A DNA stretch of 64,000 bases from Algoriphagus zhangzhouensis (GCF_900148515.1 NZ_FRXN01000005.1:69186-133185); one strand, 5' to 3'. Shown: positions 44,583 through 54,391, numbered from the stretch's first letter. The notes: a model not told the origin generated them from the sequence alone. Made by a program: numbers and translations.

Positions 44583-45458
44583 GTGGCAAATAAAAACGTC
44601 AAAGTAGGTCTGGTTCAACTCAGTTGCTCTGGGGATGTGGCCGAAAACATGAAGAAAACAATTGTAGGGATTCGTGAGGCAGCCGTTAAAGGCGCTCAGG
44701 TAGTTGTCCTGCAGGAACTTTTTAGATCTCTTTACTTCTGTGATGTGGAGGATTATGACAACTTCAATTTGGCAGAAGCTATCCCAGGTCCTTCCACCGA
44801 AACCCTGGGCGAAATCGCAAAGGAATTGGGAGTGGTGATCGTGGCATCTCTTTTCGAAAAGCGTGCTGAAGGTTTATATCATAACACAACGGCAGTTTTG
44901 GATGCGGATGGAACTTATCTGGGTAAATACCGAAAAATGCACATTCCTGATGATCCGGGATATTTTGAGAAATTCTATTTCACTCCTGGAGATTTGGGAT
45001 ACAAAGTTTTCAAAACCAAATTCGCTACAATCGGAGTATTGATCTGCTGGGATCAATGGTATCCGGAAGCAGCAAGAATCACTGCTTTGAAAGGGGCAGA
45101 TTTCTTGGTGTATCCAACTGCCATCGGATGGGCTAAATCTCAGGATGAAGCTACCAATGATGAGCAGTATGGTGCTTGGCAGACTATTCAGCGTTCTCAC
45201 GCTGTAGCCAATGGCATTCCGGTAGTTTCTGTGAACAGAACAGGTGAAGAAGGCGAGATGCAATTCTGGGGAGGTTCTTTTGTAGCCAATCCTTTTGGTA
45301 GAGTGGTATATAAAGCCCCTCATTTGGAAGAGGAAGTTCACGTAGAAGAATTGGATTTGACAGGTTCTGATCGATACAGAACCCACTGGCCATTCCTTCG
45401 TGACAGAAGAATTGATTCTTACGAACCTATCACCAAGCGTTTCCTCGACGAAGATTAA
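44583..45458 (+). CDS. aguB: N-carbamoylputrescine amidase
   Basis: About 291 residues from the GTG at 44583 (VANKNVKVGLVQLSCSGD). Nitrilase-superfamily enzyme (EC 3.5.1.53) with the complete triad: Glu in VVLQELFRSLYFC, Lys in KYRKMHIPDD, and Cys in GVLICWDQWYPEAAR. HIPDDPGYFEKFYFTPGDLGYKVF and the late NRTGEEGEMQFWGGSF are typical of the putrescine branch. It hydrolyses N-carbamoylputrescine to putrescine, CO2 and NH3. An ATG at 44484 adds 33 residues without homology, and the probable promoter lies inside that extension, so the GTG is chosen. Co-transcribed with aguA. Confidence 0.92.
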   Translation: MANKNVKVGLVQLSCSGDVAENMKKTIVGIREAAVKGAQVVVLQELFRSLYFCDVEDYDNFNLAEAIPGPSTETLGEIAKELGVVIVASLFEKRAEGLYHNTTAVLDADGTYLGKYRKMHIPDDPGYFEKFYFTPGDLGYKVFKTKFATIGVLICWDQWYPEAARITALKGADFLVYPTAIGWAKSQDEATNDEQYGAWQTIQRSHAVANGIPVVSVNRTGEEGEMQFWGGSFVANPFGRVVYKAPHLEEEVHVEELDLTGSDRYRTHWPFLRDRRIDSYEPITKRFLDED

Positions 45459-45461
45459 TTG

Positions 45462-46535
45462 ATGAAAGATATTTTCAAATTGGCTGAAACTGGAGCAGCT
45501 ACTCCAGCTGAATTGGGTTATTATTTCCCTGCGGAATTTGCACCTCAAGAATCCATTTGGCTAAGTTGGCCTCATAAGGAAGAGTCTTGGCCGGGGAAAA
45601 TCGATACCATATACGCGCCTTATTCTCAGTTTATCAATGAGGTATCTAAGGGTCAAAAAGTGAATATCAACGTTGCTGATGAAGCAATGAAGAATTTTGC
45701 TTTGGGCCATTTGGATAAAGCAGGAGTAGATTTGAATAAGATTTTCTTTCATTTCTTTCCCACCAATGATGCTTGGTGCAGAGATCATGGACCTGCATTT
45801 TTGATCAATTCTGAGGCTGAAGTAAAAAAGGCTTTGGTAAAGTGGAATTACAATGCTTGGGGAGAGAAATACCCACCTCATGACTTGGATAACCTGATTC
45901 CGATTCGAATTGCAAAAGAATTGGGAATTCCATGCTTCAAGCCGGGAATTGTCATGGAAGGTGGATCTGTGGAATTCAATGGAAAAGGTACTTTGCTTAC
46001 TTCCAAGGCATGTTTGCTCAATAAAAATAGAAATCCTCACCTGAATCAGGCAGAGATTGAAAAATACCTTTGCGATTATTACGGGGTCAGCCATATCCTT
46101 TGGGTAGGAGATGGGATCGTTGGTGATGATACGGATGGCCATATTGATGATATTACCCGATTTGTCAATGAGGACACGGTCGTGACTGTCATCGAGGATC
46201 ACAAAGGAGATGAGAACTACGATATCCTAAAGGAAAACCTTGAGATGCTCGAGCAAATGAAGCTTCAGGATGGAAAGCCTTTGAATATTGTTGAATTGCC
46301 GATGCCAGGACCAGTTGTTTGGGAAGGCCAACGGCTTCCTGCGTCATATGCCAATTTTTATATTGGAAATGAGGTAGTTGTAGTTCCGGTTTTCAGAGAT
46401 AAAAATGATCAGAAGGCTTTGGATATCCTTTCAGGTTGTTTTCCGGATAGAAAAGTAATTGGAATAGATTCCACAGACATTATTTGGGGACTGGGAAGTT
46501 TCCATTGTCTGAGTCAGCAGGAGCCCTTTGTTTAG
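45462..46535 (+). CDS. aguA: Agmatine deiminase
   Basis: 357 residues, typical for the porphyromonas-type peptidyl-arginine deiminase/agmatine deiminase family (EC 3.5.3.12). It converts agmatine to N-carbamoylputrescine, the substrate of the upstream enzyme. Landmarks: QESIWLSWPHKEESWPGK, NDAWCRDHGPAFLI, MEGGSVEFNGKGTLLT, GDGIVGDDTDGHIDDITRFV, and the C-terminal catalytic Cys in GLGSFHCLSQQEP. A TTG sits just ahead of the ATG at 45462; the ATG, 3 bp after the aguB stop, is preferred. Together the pair gives an agmatine-to-putrescine route. Confidence 0.95.
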   Translation: MKDIFKLAETGAATPAELGYYFPAEFAPQESIWLSWPHKEESWPGKIDTIYAPYSQFINEVSKGQKVNINVADEAMKNFALGHLDKAGVDLNKIFFHFFPTNDAWCRDHGPAFLINSEAEVKKALVKWNYNAWGEKYPPHDLDNLIPIRIAKELGIPCFKPGIVMEGGSVEFNGKGTLLTSKACLLNKNRNPHLNQAEIEKYLCDYYGVSHILWVGDGIVGDDTDGHIDDITRFVNEDTVVTVIEDHKGDENYDILKENLEMLEQMKLQDGKPLNIVELPMPGPVVWEGQRLPASYANFYIGNEVVVVPVFRDKNDQKALDILSGCFPDRKVIGIDSTDIIWGLGSFHCLSQQEPFV

Positions 46536-46601
46536 TTAACAGTGATCAGTAAACTGTAAAAACAATTATCTTTTTTGTTAGGTGATCATTTTTAAGATTT
46601 G

Positions 46602-46643
46602 GCACGTGGTAATTTTTGAAATAAAATTTTCACGTGCTTTTTT
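46602..46643 (+). terminator. Rho-independent terminator of the agu operon
   Basis: GCACGTG (46602-46608) / CACGTGC (46631-46637) with further A/T pairing inside the loop, followed by TTTTTT. It lies about 66 bp after the aguA stop. Confidence 0.8.
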
Positions 46644-46669
46644 GTTTTAGTCTTGTCCAATTTTCATAA

Positions 46670-47302
46670 ATGATTCAATTTGTTTACATTTTTTTTCTTT
46701 CATTTTTCCTAGCGTTAGCTCCCCAAAAGAAAAACACTCTCTCTGTAGAAGAGTATTTTTCCAAAGCTGAGGTAAGGGATTTAAAAAAACTTGTCAACTT
46801 TTTTCAGTCTCAATTTTGTGGAGATTTTGGTGGTTTCGAGGATTGTATGAATATGAGAAACCTTGAATTGTTCAATAATGGATATTTGCCAATTATTGAA
46901 AATATTGATTTCGAAAAACAGGAGAAGTTATATTCTAAATTGAAATCAGGTTTGTTTCATGAAATATGGAAATTCTGTGAATCAAGATCTAGCACAGAAA
47001 AAGGAGGGGTGGTAATCTGCCTTAATTCAGATGGAAAGTATTTGAAATTTATAAAAGATCTTTCTGTCCAAAACACTGACTTGAAAGAGTATTACATGGA
47101 TTTAATTTCTTCTGGGGGTTTTGAATCAATGGGAATCCTTCAAAACAGAATATTATCAAATCCTGAATTTTATGATTTAAGTGATTTTAATATTCAGGTG
47201 TTAATTACTGTTCATTTTCTTTCCATAAATGATTTTAAAAAGAGATGGGGAGAGCGAGAAGATACCCAAATGGGCAGATTCCCACCTCCCTTGACTAATT
47301 AA
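46670..47302 (+). CDS. Uncharacterised secreted protein (210 aa)
   Basis: A hydrophobic N-terminus (MIQFVYIFFLSFFLALAPQKK) that could act as a signal peptide, then a soluble helix-rich domain (EEYFSKAEVRDLKKLVNFFQSQFC ... LNSDGKYLKFIKDLSVQNTDLKEYYMDLISSGGFESMG). No family recognised. The base composition is more A/T-rich than that of its neighbours, with long T runs early in the gene, which may hint at transfer. Monocistronic, right after the agu terminator. Confidence 0.65.
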   Translation: MIQFVYIFFLSFFLALAPQKKNTLSVEEYFSKAEVRDLKKLVNFFQSQFCGDFGGFEDCMNMRNLELFNNGYLPIIENIDFEKQEKLYSKLKSGLFHEIWKFCESRSSTEKGGVVICLNSDGKYLKFIKDLSVQNTDLKEYYMDLISSGGFESMGILQNRILSNPEFYDLSDFNIQVLITVHFLSINDFKKRWGEREDTQMGRFPPPLTN

Positions 47303-47348
47303 CTGTCAGCTTGTTTTAAAAATCGCTTGAGTTTGGTTGCCTCTTTTT

Positions 47349-48554
47349 TTACTTCACAATGGCTTGATAAACCATCTGCCTCATCTTATTCGAATAGAAG
47401 TTGCTGTACTGATTGTACTGGGTCATAAGGAATGAAACCATATTCTCTTTAGGGTCAATGAAAAAGTAGGTGCAATATGCCCCACTCCAGAAATATTGAC
47501 CCTCAGAACCAATAATATCTGCTTCGGCAATATCAACCAATATTCCAAAACCCAAACCGAATCCATATCCCGGGTCATAGTCCAATCCTTCAATATGATT
47601 TCGAGTCATCAAATCAATCGTCTTGGGGCTTAAGAATTGTTTTCCATTCCAACTACCTCCATTCAAAAGCATTCTGGCAAAAATGGAATAGTCTTGAGCG
47701 GTTGAAAATAAGCCATGCGTTCCTCCGAATACTGTATTTCCACTCGTCGTTGGTTGATTGGGCATTTTGATTAGTTCGCCACTTTCTGAGTGTCCATGAA
47801 GAGATACGAGTCTCCTTGCCTGCTCTTCAGTTAAATTATACCCAGTGTCCTTCATTCCTAGTGGATCTAAAATCTTTTCCTGCAGATATTGATCATATGG
47901 CATATTTGAAAAAACTTCAACTAAGCGCACGGCAATATCAGGTGAAGCCGAATAGTACCATTGTTCTCCCGGCTGACCTAAAAGAGGGATGCTAGCCAAG
48001 GATTTGACCCTGGATTCTATATTTTTTTGTGGCTGCAGATAAAGCGCATTTCTTACATCTTCTTCCTGCTTGCTTGCACCCAATCCATGGGAAAAGCCAG
48101 CCGTGTGGCTCAGCACTTGAGCTATCGTTATTTTTTCTTTTGCAGGATCGGTTTCTCCGTCTTTTCCATCCTCTAGGTTTTTCAATACCCTTAGATTTTT
48201 AAATTCAGGAAGGTATTGCTCTACGGGATCCGAAAGGAAAAATTTTCCTTCTTCATAAAGCATCATCAAAGCGACCGTGGCAATAGGTTTGGTCATAGAC
48301 TGGATAAAGAATATCTGGTCATTTTGCATCGCTTTTCCAGTTTCGATGTCACTTGATCCAAAGGATTTCTCATAAGCCTTTTCGCCATCCTTATAAATCA
48401 AGACAACTGCACCGGGGATTTTACCTTCCGAAATTTCAGAATTCAAAAACTCATCGTACCGGGCTAGTCTGTCCTCGGAAATTTTGTTTTGGGCCAATGA
48501 GCTTATTGAAAAGCTCAAAATCATCAACAGGGATAGGTAAAGGTTCTTTTTCAT
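47349..48554 (-). CDS. Secreted serine hydrolase of the beta-lactamase (class C) family
   Basis: About 401 residues from ATG 48554, which gives the signal peptide MKKNLYLSLLMILSFSISSLAQ; the longer frame adds 14 residues. PF00144-type: MTKPIATVALMMLYEEGKF holds the SxxK pair (QSMTK), QVLSHTAGFSHG, YSASPDIAVRLVEVFS holds the Tyr of the YxN-like motif, and GGTHGLFSTAQDYSIFARMLLNGG is the standard late segment. Such enzymes act as esterases, D-amino-acid peptidases or beta-lactamases; which one applies is unclear. Not part of an operon. Confidence 0.9.
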   Translation of the reverse strand: MKKNLYLSLLMILSFSISSLAQNKISEDRLARYDEFLNSEISEGKIPGAVVLIYKDGEKAYEKSFGSSDIETGKAMQNDQIFFIQSMTKPIATVALMMLYEEGKFFLSDPVEQYLPEFKNLRVLKNLEDGKDGETDPAKEKITIAQVLSHTAGFSHGLGASKQEEDVRNALYLQPQKNIESRVKSLASIPLLGQPGEQWYYSASPDIAVRLVEVFSNMPYDQYLQEKILDPLGMKDTGYNLTEEQARRLVSLHGHSESGELIKMPNQPTTSGNTVFGGTHGLFSTAQDYSIFARMLLNGGSWNGKQFLSPKTIDLMTRNHIEGLDYDPGYGFGLGFGILVDIAEADIIGSEGQYFWSGAYCTYFFIDPKENMVSFLMTQYNQYSNFYSNKMRQMVYQAIVK

Positions 48555-48729
48555 GGTTATGTGTTTTGGATCTTTGCTATTTCGTAATCTTTTCATTTTG
48601 AATTGAGGACGTCTAGAACGATGACATAAAGTTCAATTTTGGGAACTTCGGACTTCAGTCATCGGTCATCCAACCTCTAAATCAAAGAGGGATTTGATTG
48701 TTGTTTAATGAAAGATAAAAAGGTAATTA

Positions 48730-49419
48730 TTAATGTCTAATAACTCTTCCGTCTTCCATTTCAATGATTCGGTCGGTGCCGGCGGCAAACTCAGGATCAT
48801 GGGTTACAATCAACATGGTCTGTTTAAATTCTTGTGCCAGCTCTTTGAATTTATTGAAAACGATATCTGAATTCTTCTTGTCCAAATTGCCTGTCGGTTC
48901 ATCTCCCATGATTACCAAAGGATCATTGATCAATGCTCTGGCGATGGCTACTCTTTGTTTTTGACCTCCGGATAGCTGATTGGCTTTTTTGAGTGCATGC
49001 TCCTCCATCTCAAAGATTTTGAGCTTTTCCATGGCTCGGTGCTCCAACTCATCTCTGGAGACTTTTCCTAATTTTAAGCCGGGTATCATGATGTTTTCCA
49101 AGACAGAAAACTCATTCAGCAAATAGTGAAATTGAAAGACAAAGCCGATTTTTTGGTTCCTGATTTTCGCTAAATAATCATGAGATTTTCCAGAGATCAA
49201 CTCGTCATCCAAATGCAATTTTCCCTGGTAATCCGTATCCATTGTGGAAAGGATATAGAGTAAAGTAGATTTACCACAGCCTGATTTTCCAACCACCGAA
49301 ACAAACTCGCCCCGATTGATATTGAAGGAAACCTGCTTGAGGACTTGGTTTTTATTGGGACTGAAGAAAAACTTGTCGATTCCTTCAGCTCGTAAGACTG
49401 ACTTTTCTTTTTCGCTCAT
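48730..49419 (-). CDS. MacB/LolD-like ABC ATPase of an export system
   Basis: A 229-residue ATPase: Walker A GKSGCGKSTLLYIL, Q-loop FVFQFHYLLNEFSVLENIM, signature NQLSGGQKQRVAIARAL, Walker B LVIMGDEPTGNLD, and the H-loop LIVTHDPE. This sequence set is typical of the LolD/MacB/FtsE group. It overlaps the permease gene by 4 bp and is the last of three coupled genes. Confidence 0.93.
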   Translation of the reverse strand: MSEKEKSVLRAEGIDKFFFSPNKNQVLKQVSFNINRGEFVSVVGKSGCGKSTLLYILSTMDTDYQGKLHLDDELISGKSHDYLAKIRNQKIGFVFQFHYLLNEFSVLENIMIPGLKLGKVSRDELEHRAMEKLKIFEMEEHALKKANQLSGGQKQRVAIARALINDPLVIMGDEPTGNLDKKNSDIVFNKFKELAQEFKQTMLIVTHDPEFAAGTDRIIEMEDGRVIRH

Positions 49420-50672
49420 TTTCCTCTGATAATGTCTACGGGGTCCACGCCACTGGCTTTTCTTGCAGGGAAAAAACCTGCGAAATAGGTGGTGATTAAG
49501 CTGAATGATCCACCAATCAGGTAATACTTCGGATTGTAGTCGATTGGGAAGGTTTTGATCGTCGGCAGGGCTTCTGTTTCAAATGGGATTTGGTCGATGC
49601 CTAAGCAGGTCAAAAACCCTAAAATCAAGCCGATTCCCCCTCCAATGACTCCTATACTCAAGGCGATGGTAATGAAAATTCGATTGACATCTGTGCTGTT
49701 GAAACCGATGGCTTTGAGGATAGCGATGGTATCCAGTTTTTCATAAATCATCATGTTTAGGATATTGTAAATCCCAAAGCCAGAAACTACCAACAGGGTG
49801 ATCCCAACAGCATAACTGATCAGCGTTCGGATATTGGTTCCAGTTTCAAATTGAGCATTGACAGTTTGGATATCATCCGCATCGATTTCGAATATCTGCT
49901 CCAATTCCCTAGCCATAGGAGGGGCCTGATCCAAATCGTAAAGTTTAACTTGGATGTCTGTAATGTAGGAGGGCGACTCTCCCAGTAATTTTTGTGTGGT
50001 GGTGATGGAGGCAAAACTATTGGCATTGTCAAAATCTCCGAGTCCTGATTGATAATAACCCACTACTTTTAGTTGAACTTGATTTCCTTGAGCTGTAGTC
50101 ACCTGGATCACATCTCCAATATCAGCCAACATTCTATCAGCTAGGCCTTTGCCCAAAAGGATGGTATTTGTTTGGTTGAGGTCTTCGTAATTTCCAGAAG
50201 TAACATAATCGGTAAAAGCGAAAAGTTGAGCTTCTTTTTCTACATCTATCCCATTGACAACTCCAGTTAGGTCGATTGTGCCTACGTTGAAAAAAACCTG
50301 AGATGAAATCTTGGGACTGACTCCTAAAACCCTTGAATCAGATTCCAGGGTTTGAATGATTTTTTCAGCATTATGTATTGCCAATCGGCTTGTGCTGGGT
50401 TTGATGGATCGTATGAAATTCAAAGAATTAGAAAAGTCCGGACTTTCATCCACCGGTTGGTTTGGGTTGGGTTTGATTTCATTGTAAAAACGGATATGAG
50501 GAGTTCTGTTCAAAACCAATCCATCCAGCATGGCATTGAGCCCATTCATAAATCCCAACAAAGCCACAAACATCGTGATACTAAACATGACACCCACAGC
50601 TGCAACTCCCGTCTGCTTAAGTCTTGCAAACATCAATGCTTTGGATAATTCAATGATCAGGGACCATTTCAT
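49416..50672 (-). CDS. FtsX/MacB-like ABC permease
   Basis: A 418-residue protein: one N-terminal helix (AAVGVMFSITMFVALLGFMNGL), a ~230-residue periplasmic domain (MacB_PCD), and three C-terminal helices in which YAVGITLLVVSGFGIYNILNMMIYEKLDTIAILKAIGF is the FtsX core. It moves substrates in a mechanotransmission way with the ATPase at 48730 and the adaptor at 50669. Substrate unknown; antibiotics, lipids or lipoproteins are possible. 4-bp overlaps on both sides. Confidence 0.9.
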   Translation of the reverse strand: MKWSLIIELSKALMFARLKQTGVAAVGVMFSITMFVALLGFMNGLNAMLDGLVLNRTPHIRFYNEIKPNPNQPVDESPDFSNSLNFIRSIKPSTSRLAIHNAEKIIQTLESDSRVLGVSPKISSQVFFNVGTIDLTGVVNGIDVEKEAQLFAFTDYVTSGNYEDLNQTNTILLGKGLADRMLADIGDVIQVTTAQGNQVQLKVVGYYQSGLGDFDNANSFASITTTQKLLGESPSYITDIQVKLYDLDQAPPMARELEQIFEIDADDIQTVNAQFETGTNIRTLISYAVGITLLVVSGFGIYNILNMMIYEKLDTIAILKAIGFNSTDVNRIFITIALSIGVIGGGIGLILGFLTCLGIDQIPFETEALPTIKTFPIDYNPKYYLIGGSFSLITTYFAGFFPARKASGVDPVDIIRGK

Positions 50673-51760
50673 GGGTTTGGCTTTTTGAGAATTGTGGAGG
50701 CAGATATGCCGCTTTCAATTTCAGCAAACTGATAATTTTTGATTCCCACTGAAACCTGAATAGTATCCTCATCTTCAGTGATTACAAATTGATCTTTGAA
50801 GAGGTAATTTCTGGGAATGACCAAAGCTTGATCTTTTATGGCGGTTATGATATTAGCCTCCAAAGTCAAGTTGGGATAAAGGGTCGTGGGTGCTTGGGTG
50901 AATTTTGCTTCAACCTTGAACGTTTTGGATCGATTGTCCATCAATGGATAAATCTTGGTGATTTCTCCTTCAAAAGATTCACCTTTATAACTATCCATGG
51001 AGATGACTGCCTTTTGACCCAATTCTATTTTGGAGATATCATATTCATCCACTTGAAGCTCCAAAAGATACTCATCGTTACTTCCCAAAACTGCTACTAC
51101 AGTCTGTGGCCCAACCATTTCTCCTTTTTCTTTAGGAAGTGCATAGACTTTGCCATCGATTTTGCTTTTCAGGACATAGTCACTTTCCAAGGCTTTGCTA
51201 ATCGCTAAATTATTGGAGGCACTTTTGGAATTGTATTCAATTTCTCTTTTCAAATCATCGTATCGGATTTGAGCAGATTCATATGCTGTCAATGAGTTTT
51301 CATAGTTCAGTTTTTTCTGATCAAGCTCCACTTGAGTCCCTACATTTTGATCCCAAAGGTGCTTTTGCTTTGCATACAAAAGAGAATCATTGTTCATCTT
51401 GCTACGGGCGAAATCAATAGACAGCTGTAGGTCTCTAAGCTTGGATTGATTTTGTTGATAATCTGCAAATGTTTTTGCCAGTTCAGCATTTTCTCGACTC
51501 AATTTTTCTCGTTCGCTGTAGATGGCCAAAATGGGATCACCTTCTTTGACCAAATCCCCTTCCTGGACAAAAACTTCCTGAATAGGACCGGATCCCATGG
51601 GATAAGCGTCATATTGATTGATAGTTTTGACGATGCCGGAAGCATAAACGGATTCTGTGATGGCCTTTGTTTCTGGGCTGATGGTTTCTTCTTCAGAACC
51701 AGAACAGGAAAAAAAATATACACTCGCCAAAATTAGGATTGATCCTATTGATCTTTTCAT
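50669..51760 (-). CDS. Periplasmic adaptor (HlyD/MacA-like) lipoprotein
   Basis: A 363-residue protein with lipoprotein signal MKRSIGSILILASVYFFSC (lipobox FFSC). A barrel-sandwich lipoyl half (GPIQEVFVQEGDLVKEGDPILAIYSE), a coiled-coil hairpin (residues ~80-180, DYQQNQSKLRDLQLSIDFARSKMNND), the second lipoyl half (DYVLKSKIDGKVYALPKEKGEMV) and a beta-barrel domain follow. It forms a MacA-like bridge to an outer-membrane channel, but no TolC-type gene is in the window. First gene of the three-gene unit. Confidence 0.92.
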   Translation of the reverse strand: MKRSIGSILILASVYFFSCSGSEEETISPETKAITESVYASGIVKTINQYDAYPMGSGPIQEVFVQEGDLVKEGDPILAIYSEREKLSRENAELAKTFADYQQNQSKLRDLQLSIDFARSKMNNDSLLYAKQKHLWDQNVGTQVELDQKKLNYENSLTAYESAQIRYDDLKREIEYNSKSASNNLAISKALESDYVLKSKIDGKVYALPKEKGEMVGPQTVVAVLGSNDEYLLELQVDEYDISKIELGQKAVISMDSYKGESFEGEITKIYPLMDNRSKTFKVEAKFTQAPTTLYPNLTLEANIITAIKDQALVIPRNYLFKDQFVITEDEDTIQVSVGIKNYQFAEIESGISASTILKKPNP

Positions 51761-51871
51761 CGATTGCTGGGTTGTCTACTGCAAAAGAAAATCACATCAT
51801 GAAGAGATTCTATGATATTCCTCAACTTACTAAAAAAAATCCCAATGCAATGAATCTCCCGAGAAGAAAGA

Positions 51872-54391
51872 TCAATTAGGGTCTACATCGATTATCCAAC
51901 GAACGGATCTGAATTCAGGAGTGGCTTGAAGGTTTTCCAAAATCTGATTGAGTTGGGTTTTGAACTCTGCCTGAGTATTACTTGACCTATCCAATTTGAT
52001 CATACTTTCGAATTGGTATTGGTTTTTGATTCTTCCAATCAGAGCCTTTTCTGGCCCTAAAACAATCTTTTTGACTGGAATATGTGCCATCTCCCGATGT
52101 AGTGCCAAAGCTGCCTTTTCTGTGATTTTAAAGTCTGTATGGCGGGTAGTAATCTTTACCAATTTGACGTAAGGAGGATAGTAAAAGCTTTTCCTTTCCA
52201 TCATTTCATGGCGGAAATATTCGTAATAATCACCCTTGATTACTTTTTCAAAAACCTCATTGTCGGGATTTCGGGATTGGATGATTACTTGGCCTTTTTC
52301 TGACCTTCTTCCAGCTCTACCTGCTACTTGGGTGATTTGTTGGAAAGCCCGTTCGCCAGCTCTGAAGTCTGGGAAATTCAAAATTCGGTCTCCGTCCCAA
52401 ATGCCAACAACTGTCACTCTTCCAAAATCCAATCCTTTGGTGATCATTTGAGTCCCTACCAAAATATCGATTTGGCCTGCCCCAAACTCATCCAGAATTC
52501 GCTGGTAGCCATATTTGTTTCTGGTTGTGTCCAGGTCCATTCTTCCCAATCTTGCTTCAGGGAAAAGTAGGCTCAAAGACTCTTCAATCCGCTCAGTTCC
52601 CATGCCCATGGTCGTGAGTTGTGTGCTGCCACATGCAGGGCAGGAGCTGGGTACCTTTTCCTTATAGCCACAGTAATGACAGCGCAATTCCTCCGCAAAT
52701 TGATGGTAAGTCAAGCTCACATCACATTGGATGCATTGGCCTGTCCAGCCACAATCTTCGCATTGGATATAAGGTGAATAGCCACGTCGGTTTTGGAAGA
52801 TCAGGACCTGCTCATTTTTGTCCAAAGCATCTTGGATTTTCTCCCTCATGAGCCGGGTTGAATCTAGCTTTAACAGGTTCTTTTTCCGATCTGCACTCAA
52901 ATTCGCGAGATGATACTCAGGTAAACTAGCATCTCCGTACCGGTGAGTCAGTTGAACATAGCCATACTTGTCCTGAGTAGCATTGAAATAGGATTCAAAG
53001 GAAGGAGTGGCTGAGCCCAAGATGGTCTTAGCTTGATGGAAATAGGAAAGCATTATAGCTGAATCTCGGGCCTGAAAGCGTGGAGCAGGATCAAATTGTT
53101 TGAAACTTGCCTCATGCTCCTCATCTACGATAATCAATCCCAAACTATCAAATGGAAGGAAAATTGATGACCTCACTCCAACAACAAAGGAGAATCTTCC
53201 GCTCAAAACTCCATTCCAAACTTCGACTCTTTCATTGTCAGAATACTTAGAATGATAAACACCCATCTGGGAACCAAACACCTGTTGGAGTCTGCTGACA
53301 ATCTGGGTAGTCAAAGCAATTTCTGGTAGCAAAAGCAAGACTTGAGAGCCGCTTTCCAGCGTTTCTCGGATCAATTGGATATAGATCTCAGTCTTTCCAC
53401 TTCCTGTTACTCCATGAAGCAGGACAGTCTGTTTCTCCTTAAAATGCTGCTTGATTTCAGTCAAAGCCTGGTTTTGGGACTCAGAAAGAACCGCAGGTTC
53501 TTTTTCTGGTTCCGCTTCCTCAATTCGATTGACAACTAGCTTGAAAGACTCAAATACCCCATTTTTAATCAGGGTTTTAAGTGAGCTTTCCGAATCGCCT
53601 TCTTCCATTAATGAGGACTTAGCAATCCCTTTTTCGTTAAGTTTTAAATTCTGGAAGATTGGGATATCCCGAAGAAATTTTAGAAGAATGGATTCTTGTT
53701 TGGTTTTTCCGGCAAGGCTTTCAAAAACTGCCTCCAAAGCTTTTTTGTCAGCTGCAATTTCAGGAACTATCCGAATTCTGGTCTCGACTTTTGGGCTGTA
53801 TTTTTCCTGAACTTTTTCAAAAATCAAGACCGCTTCTTTGGCAACCAGACTTTTCAGAATGGGGTGAATTGTTTTGATGCCGAGGATTTTTTCGCAGTCT
53901 TCGTAGCTCAATTCAGATTGATTTTCCAGTGCATCCAAAATCATATCTTCCCGAGCATCCATAGGATAGCTGCTGTTTTCTCGATCGAAATTGGGATTTG
54001 CCTGGATTTTGGATTCACTGCTGAGGCGAAGGCCAGATGGAATCGCCGCATGCATGACTTCACCGATATGGCAACAATAGTAGTTGGCCATCCAAACCCA
54101 AAATCGAATTTGAATTGGATTGACGGTCGGTTGATCATCGAGAACCTCCAAAATCGGCTTGGCATCATAAGCCTGTGGAGGTTTGTTGTGAACCTTTCCA
54201 ATGATTCCTGTAAGTACCTTTTTTCTACCAAATTGCACAATTACCCGGGCTCCGATTTGAATTTGGGGAGCTAGAGCAATTGGGATTTTGTAGGTAAACA
54301 TCCGGGGAATGGGAACCGGCAAAATGATGTCCGCAAAGTTTTTTCCGGACTCCTGTTTTCCATATTCCTCGTCTCCAAAAAGGTTTTGCAC
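51872..54391 (-). CDS. priA: Primosomal replication restart helicase PriA
   Basis: 839 residues, the family length. N-terminal DNA-binding region (DIILPVPIPRMFTYKIP), helicase Walker A LHGVTGSGKTEIYIQLI, Walker B LIIVDEEHEASFKQ, motif III LGSATPS, then two zinc-binding clusters (CEDCGWTGQCIQCD and CHYCGYKEKVPSSCPACGS) and the C-terminal helicase half with GTQMITKGLDFGRVTVVGI. It restarts stalled replication forks by loading the primosome. Followed 4 bp upstream (in transcription order) by the thioredoxin-domain gene. This is a core gene, useful as a species marker. Confidence 0.96.
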   Translation of the reverse strand: MQNLFGDEEYGKQESGKNFADIILPVPIPRMFTYKIPIALAPQIQIGARVIVQFGRKKVLTGIIGKVHNKPPQAYDAKPILEVLDDQPTVNPIQIRFWVWMANYYCCHIGEVMHAAIPSGLRLSSESKIQANPNFDRENSSYPMDAREDMILDALENQSELSYEDCEKILGIKTIHPILKSLVAKEAVLIFEKVQEKYSPKVETRIRIVPEIAADKKALEAVFESLAGKTKQESILLKFLRDIPIFQNLKLNEKGIAKSSLMEEGDSESSLKTLIKNGVFESFKLVVNRIEEAEPEKEPAVLSESQNQALTEIKQHFKEKQTVLLHGVTGSGKTEIYIQLIRETLESGSQVLLLLPEIALTTQIVSRLQQVFGSQMGVYHSKYSDNERVEVWNGVLSGRFSFVVGVRSSIFLPFDSLGLIIVDEEHEASFKQFDPAPRFQARDSAIMLSYFHQAKTILGSATPSFESYFNATQDKYGYVQLTHRYGDASLPEYHLANLSADRKKNLLKLDSTRLMREKIQDALDKNEQVLIFQNRRGYSPYIQCEDCGWTGQCIQCDVSLTYHQFAEELRCHYCGYKEKVPSSCPACGSTQLTTMGMGTERIEESLSLLFPEARLGRMDLDTTRNKYGYQRILDEFGAGQIDILVGTQMITKGLDFGRVTVVGIWDGDRILNFPDFRAGERAFQQITQVAGRAGRRSEKGQVIIQSRNPDNEVFEKVIKGDYYEYFRHEMMERKSFYYPPYVKLVKITTRHTDFKITEKAALALHREMAHIPVKKIVLGPEKALIGRIKNQYQFESMIKLDRSSNTQAEFKTQLNQILENLQATPEFRSVRWIIDVDPN

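Noticed and set aside
44874..46202. Two long minus-strand ORFs (224 and 213 residues)
   Set aside because: Both are antisense to aguB/aguA, which have complete catalytic motifs.
49416..51760. Export operon considered as a LolCDE lipoprotein-sorting system
   Set aside because: The presence of a HlyD-like adaptor and a single permease fits a MacAB-like tripartite pump better.
53696..54274. 192-residue plus-strand ORF
   Set aside because: Antisense to priA, low-complexity Phe-rich translation, no start signal.
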